Shown here in pieces: positions 23,571 through 31,653 of a DNA stretch of 64,000 nt. A program made the position numbers and the translations under genes. The DNA is from Streptomyces nymphaeiformis (GTDB lineage: Bacteria > Actinomycetota > Actinomycetes > Streptomycetales > Streptomycetaceae), in contig NZ_JACHJY010000003.1 of NCBI RefSeq assembly GCF_014203895.1, forward strand, positions 682,001 to 746,000, written 5' to 3'. The notes under the pieces were generated by a model, which was not told the DNA's origin, searched no databases, and saw only the letters and a program-made list of their open reading frames with translations. The first letter of the stretch is position 1. Each line of letters starts with the position of its first letter.

Positions 23571-24863
23571 TTAGCGATCAGTGGTGGCGGTGAGGTCGCC
23601 GCGGCGCGGGGCGGCGAAGCGGTCGAGGTCGGCGCGGGTCATGCCGGTGAGGGCGTCGACCTCGGCGGTGTCGAGGGCGCCGCACTGGAGGCCGCGCAGC
23701 AGGTAGGAGGAGAGCGCCTTCGCGGTGGCGGGCTCGTCCATGACGTCGCCGCCGACGTGGTTGGCGTAGGCGGAGAGGCGCTTGGCGGCGGTCTCGAAGC
23801 CCTCGCGATAGAAGGCGAAGACGGCGGCGTAGCGGGTGGGGATGTGGCCGGGGTGCATGTCCCAGCCCTGGTAGTAGGCGCGGGCGAGGGCGCGGCGGGT
23901 GAGGCCGTAGTGCAGGCGCCAGGCCTCGTGGACGTGCTCGGTGGTGCCGACGGGCAGGACGTTGGTGGAGCCGTCGGAGACGCGGACGCCGGTGCCGGCG
24001 GCGGCGACCTGCATGATCGCCTTGGCGTGGTCGGCGGCCGGGTGGTCGCTGGCCTGGTAGGCGGCGGAGACGCCGACGCAGGCGCTGTAGTCGAAGGTGC
24101 CGTAGTGCAGTCCGGTGGCGCGGCCCTCGGCGGCGCCGATCATGCGGGCGACGGCGGCGGTGCCGTCGCTGGCGAGGATGGACTGGCTGGTCTCGATCTG
24201 GATCTCGAAGCCGAGGCGGCCGGCGTCGAGGCCGTGGGTCTTCTCGAAGGCCTCCAGGAGGCGGACGAAGGCGGAGACCTGCTCGGGGTAGGTGACCTTG
24301 GGGAGGGTGAGGACGAGGCCGTCGGGGAGGCCGCCGTTCTCCAGGAGTCCGGTGAGGAAGACGTCGGTGGTGCGGATGCCGCGGTCGCGTACGGCGGACT
24401 CCATGCACTTCATCCGGATGCCCATGTACGGGGCGGCGGTGCCGTTCTCGTACGCCTCGGAGATCAGGCGGGCGGCGCGGGCCGCGTCCTGGTCCTCGTC
24501 CGTACCGGCGTAGCCGTCCTCGAAGTCGACGCGGAGGTCCTCGACGGGCTCGCGCTCCAGCTTGGCGCGCACGCGGCCGTAGACGTCCTCGGCGAGGTCG
24601 TCGGAGAGGCCGAGGACGGCGGCGAAGGAGGCGGCGTCGGGGGCGTGCTCGTCGAGGGCGGCGAGGGCCTGGTCGCCCCAGGAGCGGATGGTTCCGGCGT
24701 CGAAGACGTTGCCGGGGACGTAGACGGTGTGGACGGGCTGGCGGGTGCCGGGGTCCCCGGGGTAGCGCCGGTCGAGCTCGGCGTCCACCGCTGCGAGGGA
24801 GGCGCTGATGCCCTCGCTGACCGCGCCGGCGAGGCTCGTCGACACCTTCTCCTGCTGACCCAT
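23571..24863 (-). CDS. DUF6986 / HpcH-HpaI aldolase-like protein
   Basis: Protein of 430 residues in the citrate-lyase-beta/aldolase superfamily (TIM barrel). Recognisable blocks are RVDFEDGY near residue 155, YMGIRMKCME, the TLPKV segment, and FEIQIETSQSIL near residue 255 with the metal-binding glutamate expected in this fold; a later TFDYSACVGVSA fits the next acidic site. The family is restricted largely to actinobacteria and has no proven reaction; a carbon-carbon lyase or malate-synthase-like role is inference. ATG follows AGGAGG with good spacing; the longer frame upstream lies in the operator region. A pair of related inverted repeats precedes the gene. Confidence 0.85.
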   Translation of the reverse strand: MGQQEKVSTSLAGAVSEGISASLAAVDAELDRRYPGDPGTRQPVHTVYVPGNVFDAGTIRSWGDQALAALDEHAPDAASFAAVLGLSDDLAEDVYGRVRAKLEREPVEDLRVDFEDGYAGTDEDQDAARAARLISEAYENGTAAPYMGIRMKCMESAVRDRGIRTTDVFLTGLLENGGLPDGLVLTLPKVTYPEQVSAFVRLLEAFEKTHGLDAGRLGFEIQIETSQSILASDGTAAVARMIGAAEGRATGLHYGTFDYSACVGVSAAYQASDHPAADHAKAIMQVAAAGTGVRVSDGSTNVLPVGTTEHVHEAWRLHYGLTRRALARAYYQGWDMHPGHIPTRYAAVFAFYREGFETAAKRLSAYANHVGGDVMDEPATAKALSSYLLRGLQCGALDTAEVDALTGMTRADLDRFAAPRRGDLTATTDR

Positions 24864-24879
24864 CCTGCATCCTCCTGTT

Positions 24880-24914
24880 TTCCGCTTCACGGAATCAACA
24901 ATCCGTATAGCGAA
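24880..24914 (-). promoter_or_regulatory. two related operator-like repeats upstream of the DUF6986 gene
   Basis: TTCCG-N5-CGGAA at 24880-24894 is a perfect inverted repeat, and 24901-24914 carries a similar motif (ATCCGTATAGCGAA). They sit 17-51 bp before the start, around the expected promoter. TTCCG/CGGAA half-sites are common for IclR-type repressors, but no such gene is in the window, so the regulator is unknown. Confidence 0.45.
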
Positions 24915-24957
24915 GTTAGTAGGCGTCGGGACCTGCGTCAATGGTTGTCCGAAACGG

Positions 24958-24997
24958 CCGGGGGCCGCACGGCGACAGATCGCCGTGCGGCCCCCGG
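24958..24997. terminator. terminator after etfBA
   Basis: Perfect 18-bp arms (24958-24975 and 24980-24997) with the 4-base loop CAGA, starting 22 bp beyond the etfA stop on the minus strand. The stem is very stable. It isolates etfBA from the DUF6986 gene read in the same direction. Confidence 0.8.
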
Positions 24998-25018
24998 GAC
25001 CGACAGAACCGCAGGTCA

Positions 25019-25993
<975 letters not shown>

Positions 25994-26058
25994 GGGACTT
26001 CAATCTCCTGCGAACGGAAAGGGGCGGTCTGAGGGAACGGGCGCGGTTCGCGCGAGCC

Positions 26059-26844
26059 TTAGATGAACTTCTGGCTCGCGAGGAACTCGGCCAGCTGCTT
26101 GCCGCCCTCGCCCTCGTCCTTGACGATCGTGCCGGCGGTGCGGGCCGGACGCTCGGCGGCGGAGTCGACCGCGGTCCAGGCACCCTCGAGACCGACCTCG
26201 TCGGCGTCGATCTCCAGGTCCTCCAGGTCCAGGGACTCCACCGGCTTCTTCTTGGCGGCCATGATGCCCTTGAAGGACGGGTAGCGGGCCTCGCCCGACT
26301 GGTCCGTCACGGAGACGACGGCCGGAAGCGAGGCCTCCAGCTGCTCGGAGGCGGTGTCGCCGTCACGACGGCCCGTCACGACGCCGTCCTCGATCTTGAC
26401 CTCGGAGAGCAGGGTGACCTGCGGGACGCCCAGGCGCTCGGCGAGGATCGCGGGCAGGACGCCCATGGTGCCGTCGGTGGAGGCCATGCCGGCGATGACG
26501 ACGTCGTAGCCGACCTTCTCGATGGCCTTGGCGAGCACCAGCGAGGTGCCCATGACGTCGGTGCCGTGCAGGTCGTCGTCCTCGACGTGGACGGCCTTGT
26601 CGGCGCCCATGGAGAGCGCCTTGCGCAGCGCGTCCTTGGCGTCCTCGGGGCCGACCGTGAGCACGGTGACCTCGGCGTCGTCGGCCTCTTCGGCGATCTG
26701 CAGCGCCTGCTCGACCGCGTACTCGTCGAGCTCCGACAGCAGGCCGTCGACGTCGTCGCGGTCGACGGTCAGGTCATCGGCGAAGTGCCGGTCGCCGGTG
26801 GCGTCGGGCACGTACTTCACACAGACAACGATCCTCAAGCTCAC
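26059..26844 (-). CDS. etfB: electron transfer flavoprotein beta subunit
   Basis: AMP-binding subunit of ETF, 261 residues. It starts SLRIVVCVKYVPD and has SELDEYAVEQALQ, GADKAVHVEDD, the recognition-loop region near ESLDLEDLEID, and the AMP-site motif VIAGMASTDGTMGVLPAILA. GTG start with AGGAGA nine bases upstream. First gene of the etfBA operon; the pair is likely used in fatty acid and amino acid catabolism. A TetR-like palindrome lies about 140 bp upstream. Confidence 0.96.
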   Translation of the reverse strand: MSLRIVVCVKYVPDATGDRHFADDLTVDRDDVDGLLSELDEYAVEQALQIAEEADDAEVTVLTVGPEDAKDALRKALSMGADKAVHVEDDDLHGTDVMGTSLVLAKAIEKVGYDVVIAGMASTDGTMGVLPAILAERLGVPQVTLLSEVKIEDGVVTGRRDGDTASEQLEASLPAVVSVTDQSGEARYPSFKGIMAAKKKPVESLDLEDLEIDADEVGLEGAWTAVDSAAERPARTAGTIVKDEGEGGKQLAEFLASQKFI

Positions 26845-26920
26845 GCCGGCTCTCCTACTGCATCGTCATAACTGGGCTGCCTTGTTGCTCGCAGCATAGG
26901 CGCCTGAAGGGCGGGTTTCC

Positions 26921-26945
26921 GGTCGGGGCGCCGGACGCCCCGACC
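26921..26945. terminator. hairpin in the flavin reductase / etfB spacer
   Basis: Perfect 10-bp arms (26921-26930, 26936-26945) with a 5-base loop. It lies about 100 bp after the flavin reductase stop on the minus strand, with an A/T-rich tract on its upstream side. It may end that transcript or lie in the leader of etfB. Confidence 0.5.
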
Positions 26946-26982
26946 AAAATATTACTCGCCAGTACACCCAGTCCGTTACCAA

Positions 26983-26996
26983 TGAGCAAGCGCTCA
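26983..26996. promoter_or_regulatory. TGAGC-N4-GCTCA palindrome upstream of etfB
   Basis: Perfect 5-bp arms separated by AAGC. GAGC/GCTC half-sites with short spacers are common for TetR-family regulators of acyl-CoA metabolism. It lies 139 bp upstream of etfB and 48 bp after the flavin reductase stop. Function is inferred only. Confidence 0.35.
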
Positions 26997-27043
26997 GGCA
27001 TGTGACCTTGCCAACGCACGGAGAGCGGCGCGCGGGGGAACCC

Positions 27044-27574
27044 TCAGTCGCGCAGCGCGTTGAAGCGGCCGTGGTGGTAGAGGAGCGGACGGCCCGCGCC
27101 GTCCGGGTCCCCGGCGACCGCCTGCGCGATGACGATGCGGTGGTCCCCGGCGGGCACCCGGGCCACCACGCGGCAGACCAGCCAGGCGAGGACGCCGTCG
27201 AGCACGGGCACGCCCTCGGGGCCGATGCTCCAGCGGGTCCCCTCGCCGAAGCGGTCGGCGCCGCTGCGCGCGAAGGTGGCCGCGAGCTCCTGCTGGTGCT
27301 CGCCGAGTATGTGCACGCCGATGTGCTCGGCCTCGGAGACCGCGGGCCAGCTGGAGGAGCCCGTGCCGACCCCGAAGGAGATCAGCGGGGGCTCGGCGGC
27401 GACGGAGTTGAGCGAGGTGGCGGTGAAACCGACCGGGCGCTCGCCGTGCGCGGTGATGACCGCGACGCCGGCGGCGTGCCGGCGGAAGACGGAGCGGAGC
27501 AGATCGGGAGAGGCCTGCCGGGGTGCGCCGATCGTGGGAACGGTGCTGAGCCGGAGGTCAGGCGAAACCGTCAT
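27044..27574 (-). CDS. flavin reductase (FMN-binding split-barrel) family protein
   Basis: Protein of 176 residues of the flavin reductase-like family that supplies reduced FMN or FAD to monooxygenases. It has LRSVFRRHAAGVAVITA, the flavin-phosphate motif GFTATSLNSVAAEPPLISFGV, the conserved HILGEHQ and a C-terminal PLLYHHGRFNAL. ATG at 27574 has AAGGAC upstream; an earlier in-frame ATG at 27601 lacks a ribosome site. The 26-codon leader peptide ending 46 bp before it points to regulation by cysteine or sulfur supply, which would fit a role with a sulfonate or sulfur-compound monooxygenase. That link is inference; no partner oxygenase is adjacent. Confidence 0.9.
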   Translation of the reverse strand: MTVSPDLRLSTVPTIGAPRQASPDLLRSVFRRHAAGVAVITAHGERPVGFTATSLNSVAAEPPLISFGVGTGSSSWPAVSEAEHIGVHILGEHQQELAATFARSGADRFGEGTRWSIGPEGVPVLDGVLAWLVCRVVARVPAGDHRIVIAQAVAGDPDGAGRPLLYHHGRFNALRD

Positions 27575-27620
27575 GGAGTTGTCCTTCTGCGAGGGCGTCA
27601 TGAGAGGGGTCCTGGGGTGG

Positions 27621-27701
27621 TCAGACACCCGGACAGCGCGCGCTCGCGTTGCGGGCCAGATCCACGTGGGCCCGGCCGTAGAGAAGGAGTTCTATGGGCA
27701 C
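27621..27701 (-). CDS. 26-residue HVDL-type actinobacterial leader peptide
   Basis: GTG start, 26 codons, TGA stop. The peptide has RAHVDLARNASARC, which matches the conserved core (R-HVDL-R--SA-C) of leader peptides that precede sulfur and cysteine genes in actinobacteria. The cysteine codon near the end is where a ribosome would pause when Cys-tRNA is short, allowing attenuation control of the gene downstream. It lies 46 bp before the flavin reductase gene and 107 bp after the thioredoxin-like gene on the same strand. The start is not backed by a strong ribosome site, so an upstream TTG is possible. Regulation by cysteine is known for the family and inferred here. Confidence 0.7.
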   Translation of the reverse strand: MPIELLLYGRAHVDLARNASARCPGV

Positions 27702-27808
27702 TCCGTCAGGGTGACGATCGGTGACCGGTGCAGTCAAGTGCGTACCGGGATGTGGGAGAAGTGTCACGCCGTCAGACGACCCGGCCCCGGCCGGCGGATC
27801 CAGGGCCG

Positions 27809-28120
27809 TCAGACGGCCCTGCCCAGGGCCGCGATGACGTCCGCCTTGCGGGGCTGTCCGGCGGCCCTGCGGACGACGCGCCCGGAGGCGTCGAGGACGA
27901 GGACGGTGGGGGTGCGGGCGATGCCGAGCTCGCGGACGAGGTCGAGCCGCTCCTCGGCGTCGATCTCCACGTGCCCCACGCCGGGCACCATCGCGGCGAC
28001 CTCGGCGAGCGTCCGGCGGGTGGCCCGGCAGGGCTGGCAGAAGGCCGTCGAGAACTGGACGAGCGTGGCCCGCTCCCCCAGCTCGGTGCCGAGCACCTCC
28101 GGCCCCAGGACCTCGGTCAT
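27809..28120 (-). CDS. thioredoxin-family protein
   Basis: Protein of 103 residues with a thioredoxin fold: LVQFSTAFCQPCRATRRTL carries the redox centre CQPC in place of the usual CGPC, VEIDAEERLDLVRELGI precedes the cis-proline loop in ARTPTVLVLD, and the C-terminal helix follows. ATG at 28120 has AAGGGGA at good distance. Cytoplasmic, no signal peptide. It is read in the same direction as the leader peptide and flavin reductase, in keeping with a small redox/sulfur group, though the leader in between suggests separate control. Confidence 0.88.
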   Translation of the reverse strand: MTEVLGPEVLGTELGERATLVQFSTAFCQPCRATRRTLAEVAAMVPGVGHVEIDAEERLDLVRELGIARTPTVLVLDASGRVVRRAAGQPRKADVIAALGRAV

Positions 28121-28242
28121 CCCATTCCCCTTCACTCACCCGTTCCCCCGGTGCAGCGTCGCACGACGCCGATCGATTCCCGCCACGACCACCGCGAGTG
28201 ACGAGAATCTCCCCATACGAAGCCGTCTGGACTGGTCACGGG

Positions 28243-28256
28243 GCCCCACATGGGGC
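28243..28256. promoter_or_regulatory. GCCCCA-CA-TGGGGC palindrome in a divergent promoter
   Basis: Perfect 6-2-6 inverted repeat in the 223-bp gap between the divergent thioredoxin and acyltransferase genes, 88 bp before the latter. No regulator gene is adjacent; this may be an operator or chance in GC-rich DNA. Confidence 0.3.
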
Positions 28257-28343
28257 ACGATCTGCCCAAAGCCGAAAACCTACGGCCGCGTAACTTCGCC
28301 GGGAGAACCCCCTCCGGGCACATGAAGAAGAGGTTCCTCTCCG

Positions 28344-29066
28344 ATGGCAGAACTCGTCTATCGGCCGGTCATCGGCGCCGCTCTGACCATGTTCAAGGCG
28401 CTCGACCTGAAGATCGACACCCAGGGTTCGGAGCACATCCCACGGACCGGCGGCGCGGTGCTCGTGAGCAACCACATCAGCTATCTGGACTTCATCTTCA
28501 CCGGCCTCGCCGCGCTCCCCCAGAAGCGCCTGGTGCGCTTCATGGCGAAGGACTCGGTCTTCAAGCACAAGATCTCGGGGCCGCTCATGCGCGGCATGAA
28601 GCACATCCCGGTGGACCGCACCCAGGGCGAGCACGCGTACAAGCACGCCCTGGAGTCGCTGCGGGCCGGCGAGATCATCGGCGTCTTCCCCGAGGCGACC
28701 ATCTCCCAGTCCTTCACCCTGAAGAGCTTCAAGACGGGTGCGGCGCGCCTGGCGCAGGAGGCGGGCGTCCCCCTGATCCCGATGGCGCTGTGGGGCACCC
28801 AGCGCGTCTGGACGAAGGGCAGGCCGCGGAACTTCAAGCGGAGCCACATCCCGGTGACGATCCGCGTCGGCGAGCCCGTGGAGGCCCCCTCCGACCAGTA
28901 CGCGGGCGCGATCACCCGGCGGCTGCGCGAGCGCGTCCAGGAGCTCCTGGAGGCCGCACAGCGCGCCTACCCGGTCCGCCCGAAGGACGCGAACGACACC
29001 TGGTGGGTGCCCGCGCACCTCGGCGGTACGGCTCCGACGCCGGCCGAGGTCAAGGACGCCGGCTGA
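28344..29066 (+). CDS. 1-acyl-sn-glycerol-3-phosphate acyltransferase (PlsC-like)
   Basis: Membrane-associated acyltransferase of 240 residues. It has the family blocks: VLVSNHISYLDFIF (the NHxxxxD catalytic motif), KHIPVDRTQGEHA, IIGVFPEATIS (substrate-binding FPE-T-S) and PLIPMALWGTQ. The N-terminal hydrophobic helix anchors it to the inner leaflet. It would make phosphatidate or acylate a related lysolipid. The C-terminal 35 residues (TWWVPAHLGG) are typical of Streptomyces homologues. The start is a clear ATG after a GGTTCCTCTCCG leader with a weak ribosome site. It converges on the transglutaminase-like gene with 40 bp between. Confidence 0.92.
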   Translation: MAELVYRPVIGAALTMFKALDLKIDTQGSEHIPRTGGAVLVSNHISYLDFIFTGLAALPQKRLVRFMAKDSVFKHKISGPLMRGMKHIPVDRTQGEHAYKHALESLRAGEIIGVFPEATISQSFTLKSFKTGAARLAQEAGVPLIPMALWGTQRVWTKGRPRNFKRSHIPVTIRVGEPVEAPSDQYAGAITRRLRERVQELLEAAQRAYPVRPKDANDTWWVPAHLGGTAPTPAEVKDAG

Positions 29067-29106
29067 CGGAACCGTTTCTCCGCACGTCGAAGGACGCCCC
29101 CGGGGC

Positions 29107-29706
29107 TCAGAGCTCCGCCGGCAGCGTCCGGTCGAGGTGCGGGCGGTCCCGGGCGGCCTTCAGGACGTCCAGGACGAGCGGGTGCGGCTCGGCGTACAGC
29201 TCGGGGTAGTCCACTTCGCCGAGCTCCGGCCGTACGGGGAAGGCCAGCCGCTCCTCCGTCAGCGAGAACCGGGCGTCGACGCCCGGCTTGTTCCCCCGTA
29301 CGTCCTGCCGTGCCCAGGCGCTCTCGCCGGGCAGCAGGACGGCGACGAGGCCGTGGACCACGGGGTCCGAGCCGTCGTCCTCGGTGAGCCGCTGGTAGCA
29401 GAGGGCCGCGGGGATGCCGCGGGCCCGCAGGAGCGCGGTGTACGCGACGGACTTGGCGTAGCAGATGCCGGTGCCCTGCTCCAGGACGTCCGAGGCGCGC
29501 CAGGTGACGCGGAGGTCGCCGGAGTCCATGGAGTGCGGGATGGCGTCGCGGACGAACGCGAAGGCCGCTTCGGCGTATGAGTATGCATCGGAGTGATCGC
29601 CGGCAAGGCGGTCGGACACTTCCCTGACGCGCGGATGCTCGTGGTCGACGGCCTCGCCGGTGGCGAGGTACGCATCGACGTCGGGGTTCTGCTGGATGAG
29701 TTCCAT
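29107..29706 (-). CDS. transglutaminase-like cysteine protease-fold protein
   Basis: Protein of 199 residues with the transglutaminase core: the nucleophile in GTGICYAKSVAYTALLRA near residue 82 and the histidine in PVVHGLVAVLL near 116; the third residue is probably the aspartate in PGVDARFSL near 143. An N-terminal segment (YSYAEAAFAFVRDAIPHSMD) fits the helix before the catalytic domain. Many such solitary proteins are hydrolases or act on small substrates, not protein cross-linkers. No signal peptide. Start ATG is preceded by a normal spacer of 74 bp that also carries the terminator of the operon upstream. Confidence 0.85.
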   Translation of the reverse strand: MELIQQNPDVDAYLATGEAVDHEHPRVREVSDRLAGDHSDAYSYAEAAFAFVRDAIPHSMDSGDLRVTWRASDVLEQGTGICYAKSVAYTALLRARGIPAALCYQRLTEDDGSDPVVHGLVAVLLPGESAWARQDVRGNKPGVDARFSLTEERLAFPVRPELGEVDYPELYAEPHPLVLDVLKAARDRPHLDRTLPAEL

Positions 29707-29726
29707 GCGGAACGACCTTATGAAGA

Positions 29727-29761
29727 CGGCCGGACGGAGTCAATGACTTTCCGTCCGGCCG
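29727..29761. terminator. terminator after the DUF6421-SDR-threonine aldolase operon
   Basis: Perfect 12-bp arms (29727-29738, 29750-29761) with an 11-base loop, located 20 bp after the threonine aldolase-like stop on the minus strand and just before the transglutaminase-like start. Confidence 0.75.
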
Positions 29762-29780
29762 CATACATATGCACTCAGGG

Positions 29781-30860
29781 CTAGCGGGCCAGCTCTTCCT
29801 TCAGGGCCTGGAGGAAGGCGTCCACGTCGTCCTCCGTGGTGTCGAAGGCGCACATCCAGCGGACATCGCCGGCGGCCTCGTCCCAGAAGTAGAAGCGGAA
29901 CCGTTCCTGCAGGCGCCGGCTCACCTCGTGCGGGAGGCGGGCGAAGACCGCGTTGGCCTGCACCGGGTAGAGGATCTCCACCCCGTCCAGCTCGCGCACG
30001 CCGGTGGCGAGGCGCTGGGCCATCGCGTTGGCGTGGCGGGCGTTGCGCAGCCACAGGTCCTTCGCGAGAAGGGCCTCCAGCTGCACCGACACGAAGCGCA
30101 TCTTCGAGGCGAGCTGCATGGACAGCTTGCGCAGGTGCTTCATGTGGCTGACCGCGTCGGGGTTGAGGACCACGACGGCCTCGCCGAAGAGCATGCCGTT
30201 CTTCGTGCCGCCGTACGAGATCACGTCCACGCCGACCGCGTTGGTGAACGCGCGCATCGGCACGTCCAGCGAAGCGGCCGCGTTGGCTATCCGGGCCCCG
30301 TCGAGGTGCACCTTCATGCCCTTGGCGTGGGCGTGCTCCACGATGGCGCGGATCTCGTCCACCGTGTAGACGGTGCCGAGCTCCGTGTTCTGGGTGATCG
30401 AGACGACCTGGGGCATGGCCCGGTGCTCGTCCTCCCAGCCCCAGGCCTGCCGGTCGATCAGCTCGGGGGTGAGCTTGCCGTCCGAGGTCGGGACGGTGAG
30501 CAGCTTGAGGCCGCCCATCCGCTCCGGCGCGCCGCCCTCGTCCACGTTGATGTGGGCGGTCTCGGCGCAGATGACGGCGCCCCAGCGGTCGGTGAGCGCC
30601 TGGAGGGCGGTCACGTTCGCCCCGGTCCCGTTGAAGACCGGGAAGGCTTCGGCGGTGGAGCCGAAGTGGCTGTGCATGATCCGCTGGAGGTGATCGGTGT
30701 ACTGGTCCTCGCCGTAGGCCACCTGGTGGCCTTCGTTGGCGAGGGCGAGGGCCGCGAGGACCTCGGGGTGGGCGCCGGCGTAGTTGTCGCTGGCGAAGCC
30801 CCGGACCGACGGGTCGTGGTGACGACGTGCGTCGGTCCTGGGGCCGAGTGCCGCGGTCAC
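29781..30860 (-). CDS. L-threonine aldolase-family PLP enzyme
   Basis: Fold type I PLP enzyme of 359 residues of the threonine aldolase/beta-eliminating lyase family, expected to cleave L-threonine-type beta-hydroxy amino acids to glycine and an aldehyde. It has VRGFASDNYAGAHPEVLAAL, the cofactor loop VFNGTGANVTALQAL, VHLDGARIANAA with the PLP-binding aspartate, and SYGGTKNGMLFGEA with the Schiff-base lysine. GTG at 30860 overlaps the SDR stop by four bases (GTGA), the usual mark of coupled translation; an in-frame GTG at 30878 would add six residues. Last gene of the three-gene operon, followed by a terminator. Confidence 0.88.
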   Translation of the reverse strand: MTAALGPRTDARRHHDPSVRGFASDNYAGAHPEVLAALALANEGHQVAYGEDQYTDHLQRIMHSHFGSTAEAFPVFNGTGANVTALQALTDRWGAVICAETAHINVDEGGAPERMGGLKLLTVPTSDGKLTPELIDRQAWGWEDEHRAMPQVVSITQNTELGTVYTVDEIRAIVEHAHAKGMKVHLDGARIANAAASLDVPMRAFTNAVGVDVISYGGTKNGMLFGEAVVVLNPDAVSHMKHLRKLSMQLASKMRFVSVQLEALLAKDLWLRNARHANAMAQRLATGVRELDGVEILYPVQANAVFARLPHEVSRRLQERFRFYFWDEAAGDVRWMCAFDTTEDDVDAFLQALKEELAR

Positions 30861-31618
30861 GGCTTGGGGGTCAGCCACAGACGCTGTCCATTCACTTCCT
30901 GGGCGGGCTTGTCCCAGAGACCCGCGATCTCGTTCGCCAGGTCCTTGACGTCGGTGAAGCCCGCGAACTTCGCGTTGGGGCGTTCGGCGCGCATCGCGTC
31001 GTGCACCAATGCCTTGATCACCAGGATGGCAGCCGCCGCCTGCGGGCCTTCGTCGCCCCCCAGCTTGCGGAACGAGTCCGCCATGGCCAGGGTCCAGGCC
31101 TCGGCGGCCGCCTTGCCGGCGTTGTACGCGGCGTTGTTGGCGACCGGCTTGTGCGCGCCGGACTGGCTGATCAGGGCGTACCGGCCGCGCCCGCCGGCGC
31201 GCAGCAGCCCGTCGTGGAAGGCGAGCGAGGTGTGCTGGACCGTACGGATCAGGAGCTTCTCCAGGAAGTCCCAGTCCTTGAGGTCGGTCTCCGTGAAGGA
31301 GGCGCTGCCGCGCCAGCCGCCGACCAGGTGGACCAGGCCGTCGACCCGGCCGAACTCCTTCTCGGTCTTCGCGGCCCAGTCACGGGTGGCGTCCAGGTCG
31401 AGGAGGTCGACCGTGTCGCCGATGACCTTGGCTCCGCCGTGGGCGTAGCGGGCGGCGTCGACGGCCTCCGCGAGGCGTGCCGGGTCGGCGTCGGACGCGA
31501 CGACCGTCGCGCCCGCCTCGGCGAGACGCAGCAGGGTCGCGCGACCCGCGGGGCCGGCCGCGCCGGCGACCGCGATGACGGCGCCGTCGAGCGGTCCGCC
31601 GTTTCCGTTGGAGTTCAT
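30857..31618 (-). CDS. short-chain dehydrogenase/reductase
   Basis: SDR protein of 253 residues. The NAD(P) motif is altered from the usual TGxxxGIG to VAGAAGPAGRA; the next landmark DTVDLLD resembles the adenine-binding DV. The active site is YALISQSGAHKPVANNAAYNAGKAA: serine, then YNAGK for YxxxK. The substrate is unknown. ATG at 31618 has GGAGG ten bases upstream. A GTG at 31657 overlaps the DUF6421 stop as GTGA and gives 13 more residues; both could be used. It sits between DUF6421 and the threonine aldolase in a tight operon. Confidence 0.85.
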   Translation of the reverse strand: MNSNGNGGPLDGAVIAVAGAAGPAGRATLLRLAEAGATVVASDADPARLAEAVDAARYAHGGAKVIGDTVDLLDLDATRDWAAKTEKEFGRVDGLVHLVGGWRGSASFTETDLKDWDFLEKLLIRTVQHTSLAFHDGLLRAGGRGRYALISQSGAHKPVANNAAYNAGKAAAEAWTLAMADSFRKLGGDEGPQAAAAILVIKALVHDAMRAERPNAKFAGFTDVKDLANEIAGLWDKPAQEVNGQRLWLTPKP

Positions 31619-31653
31619 GGGCGACGCCTCCTCGGTGTTCTCGGTGAGGTCGC

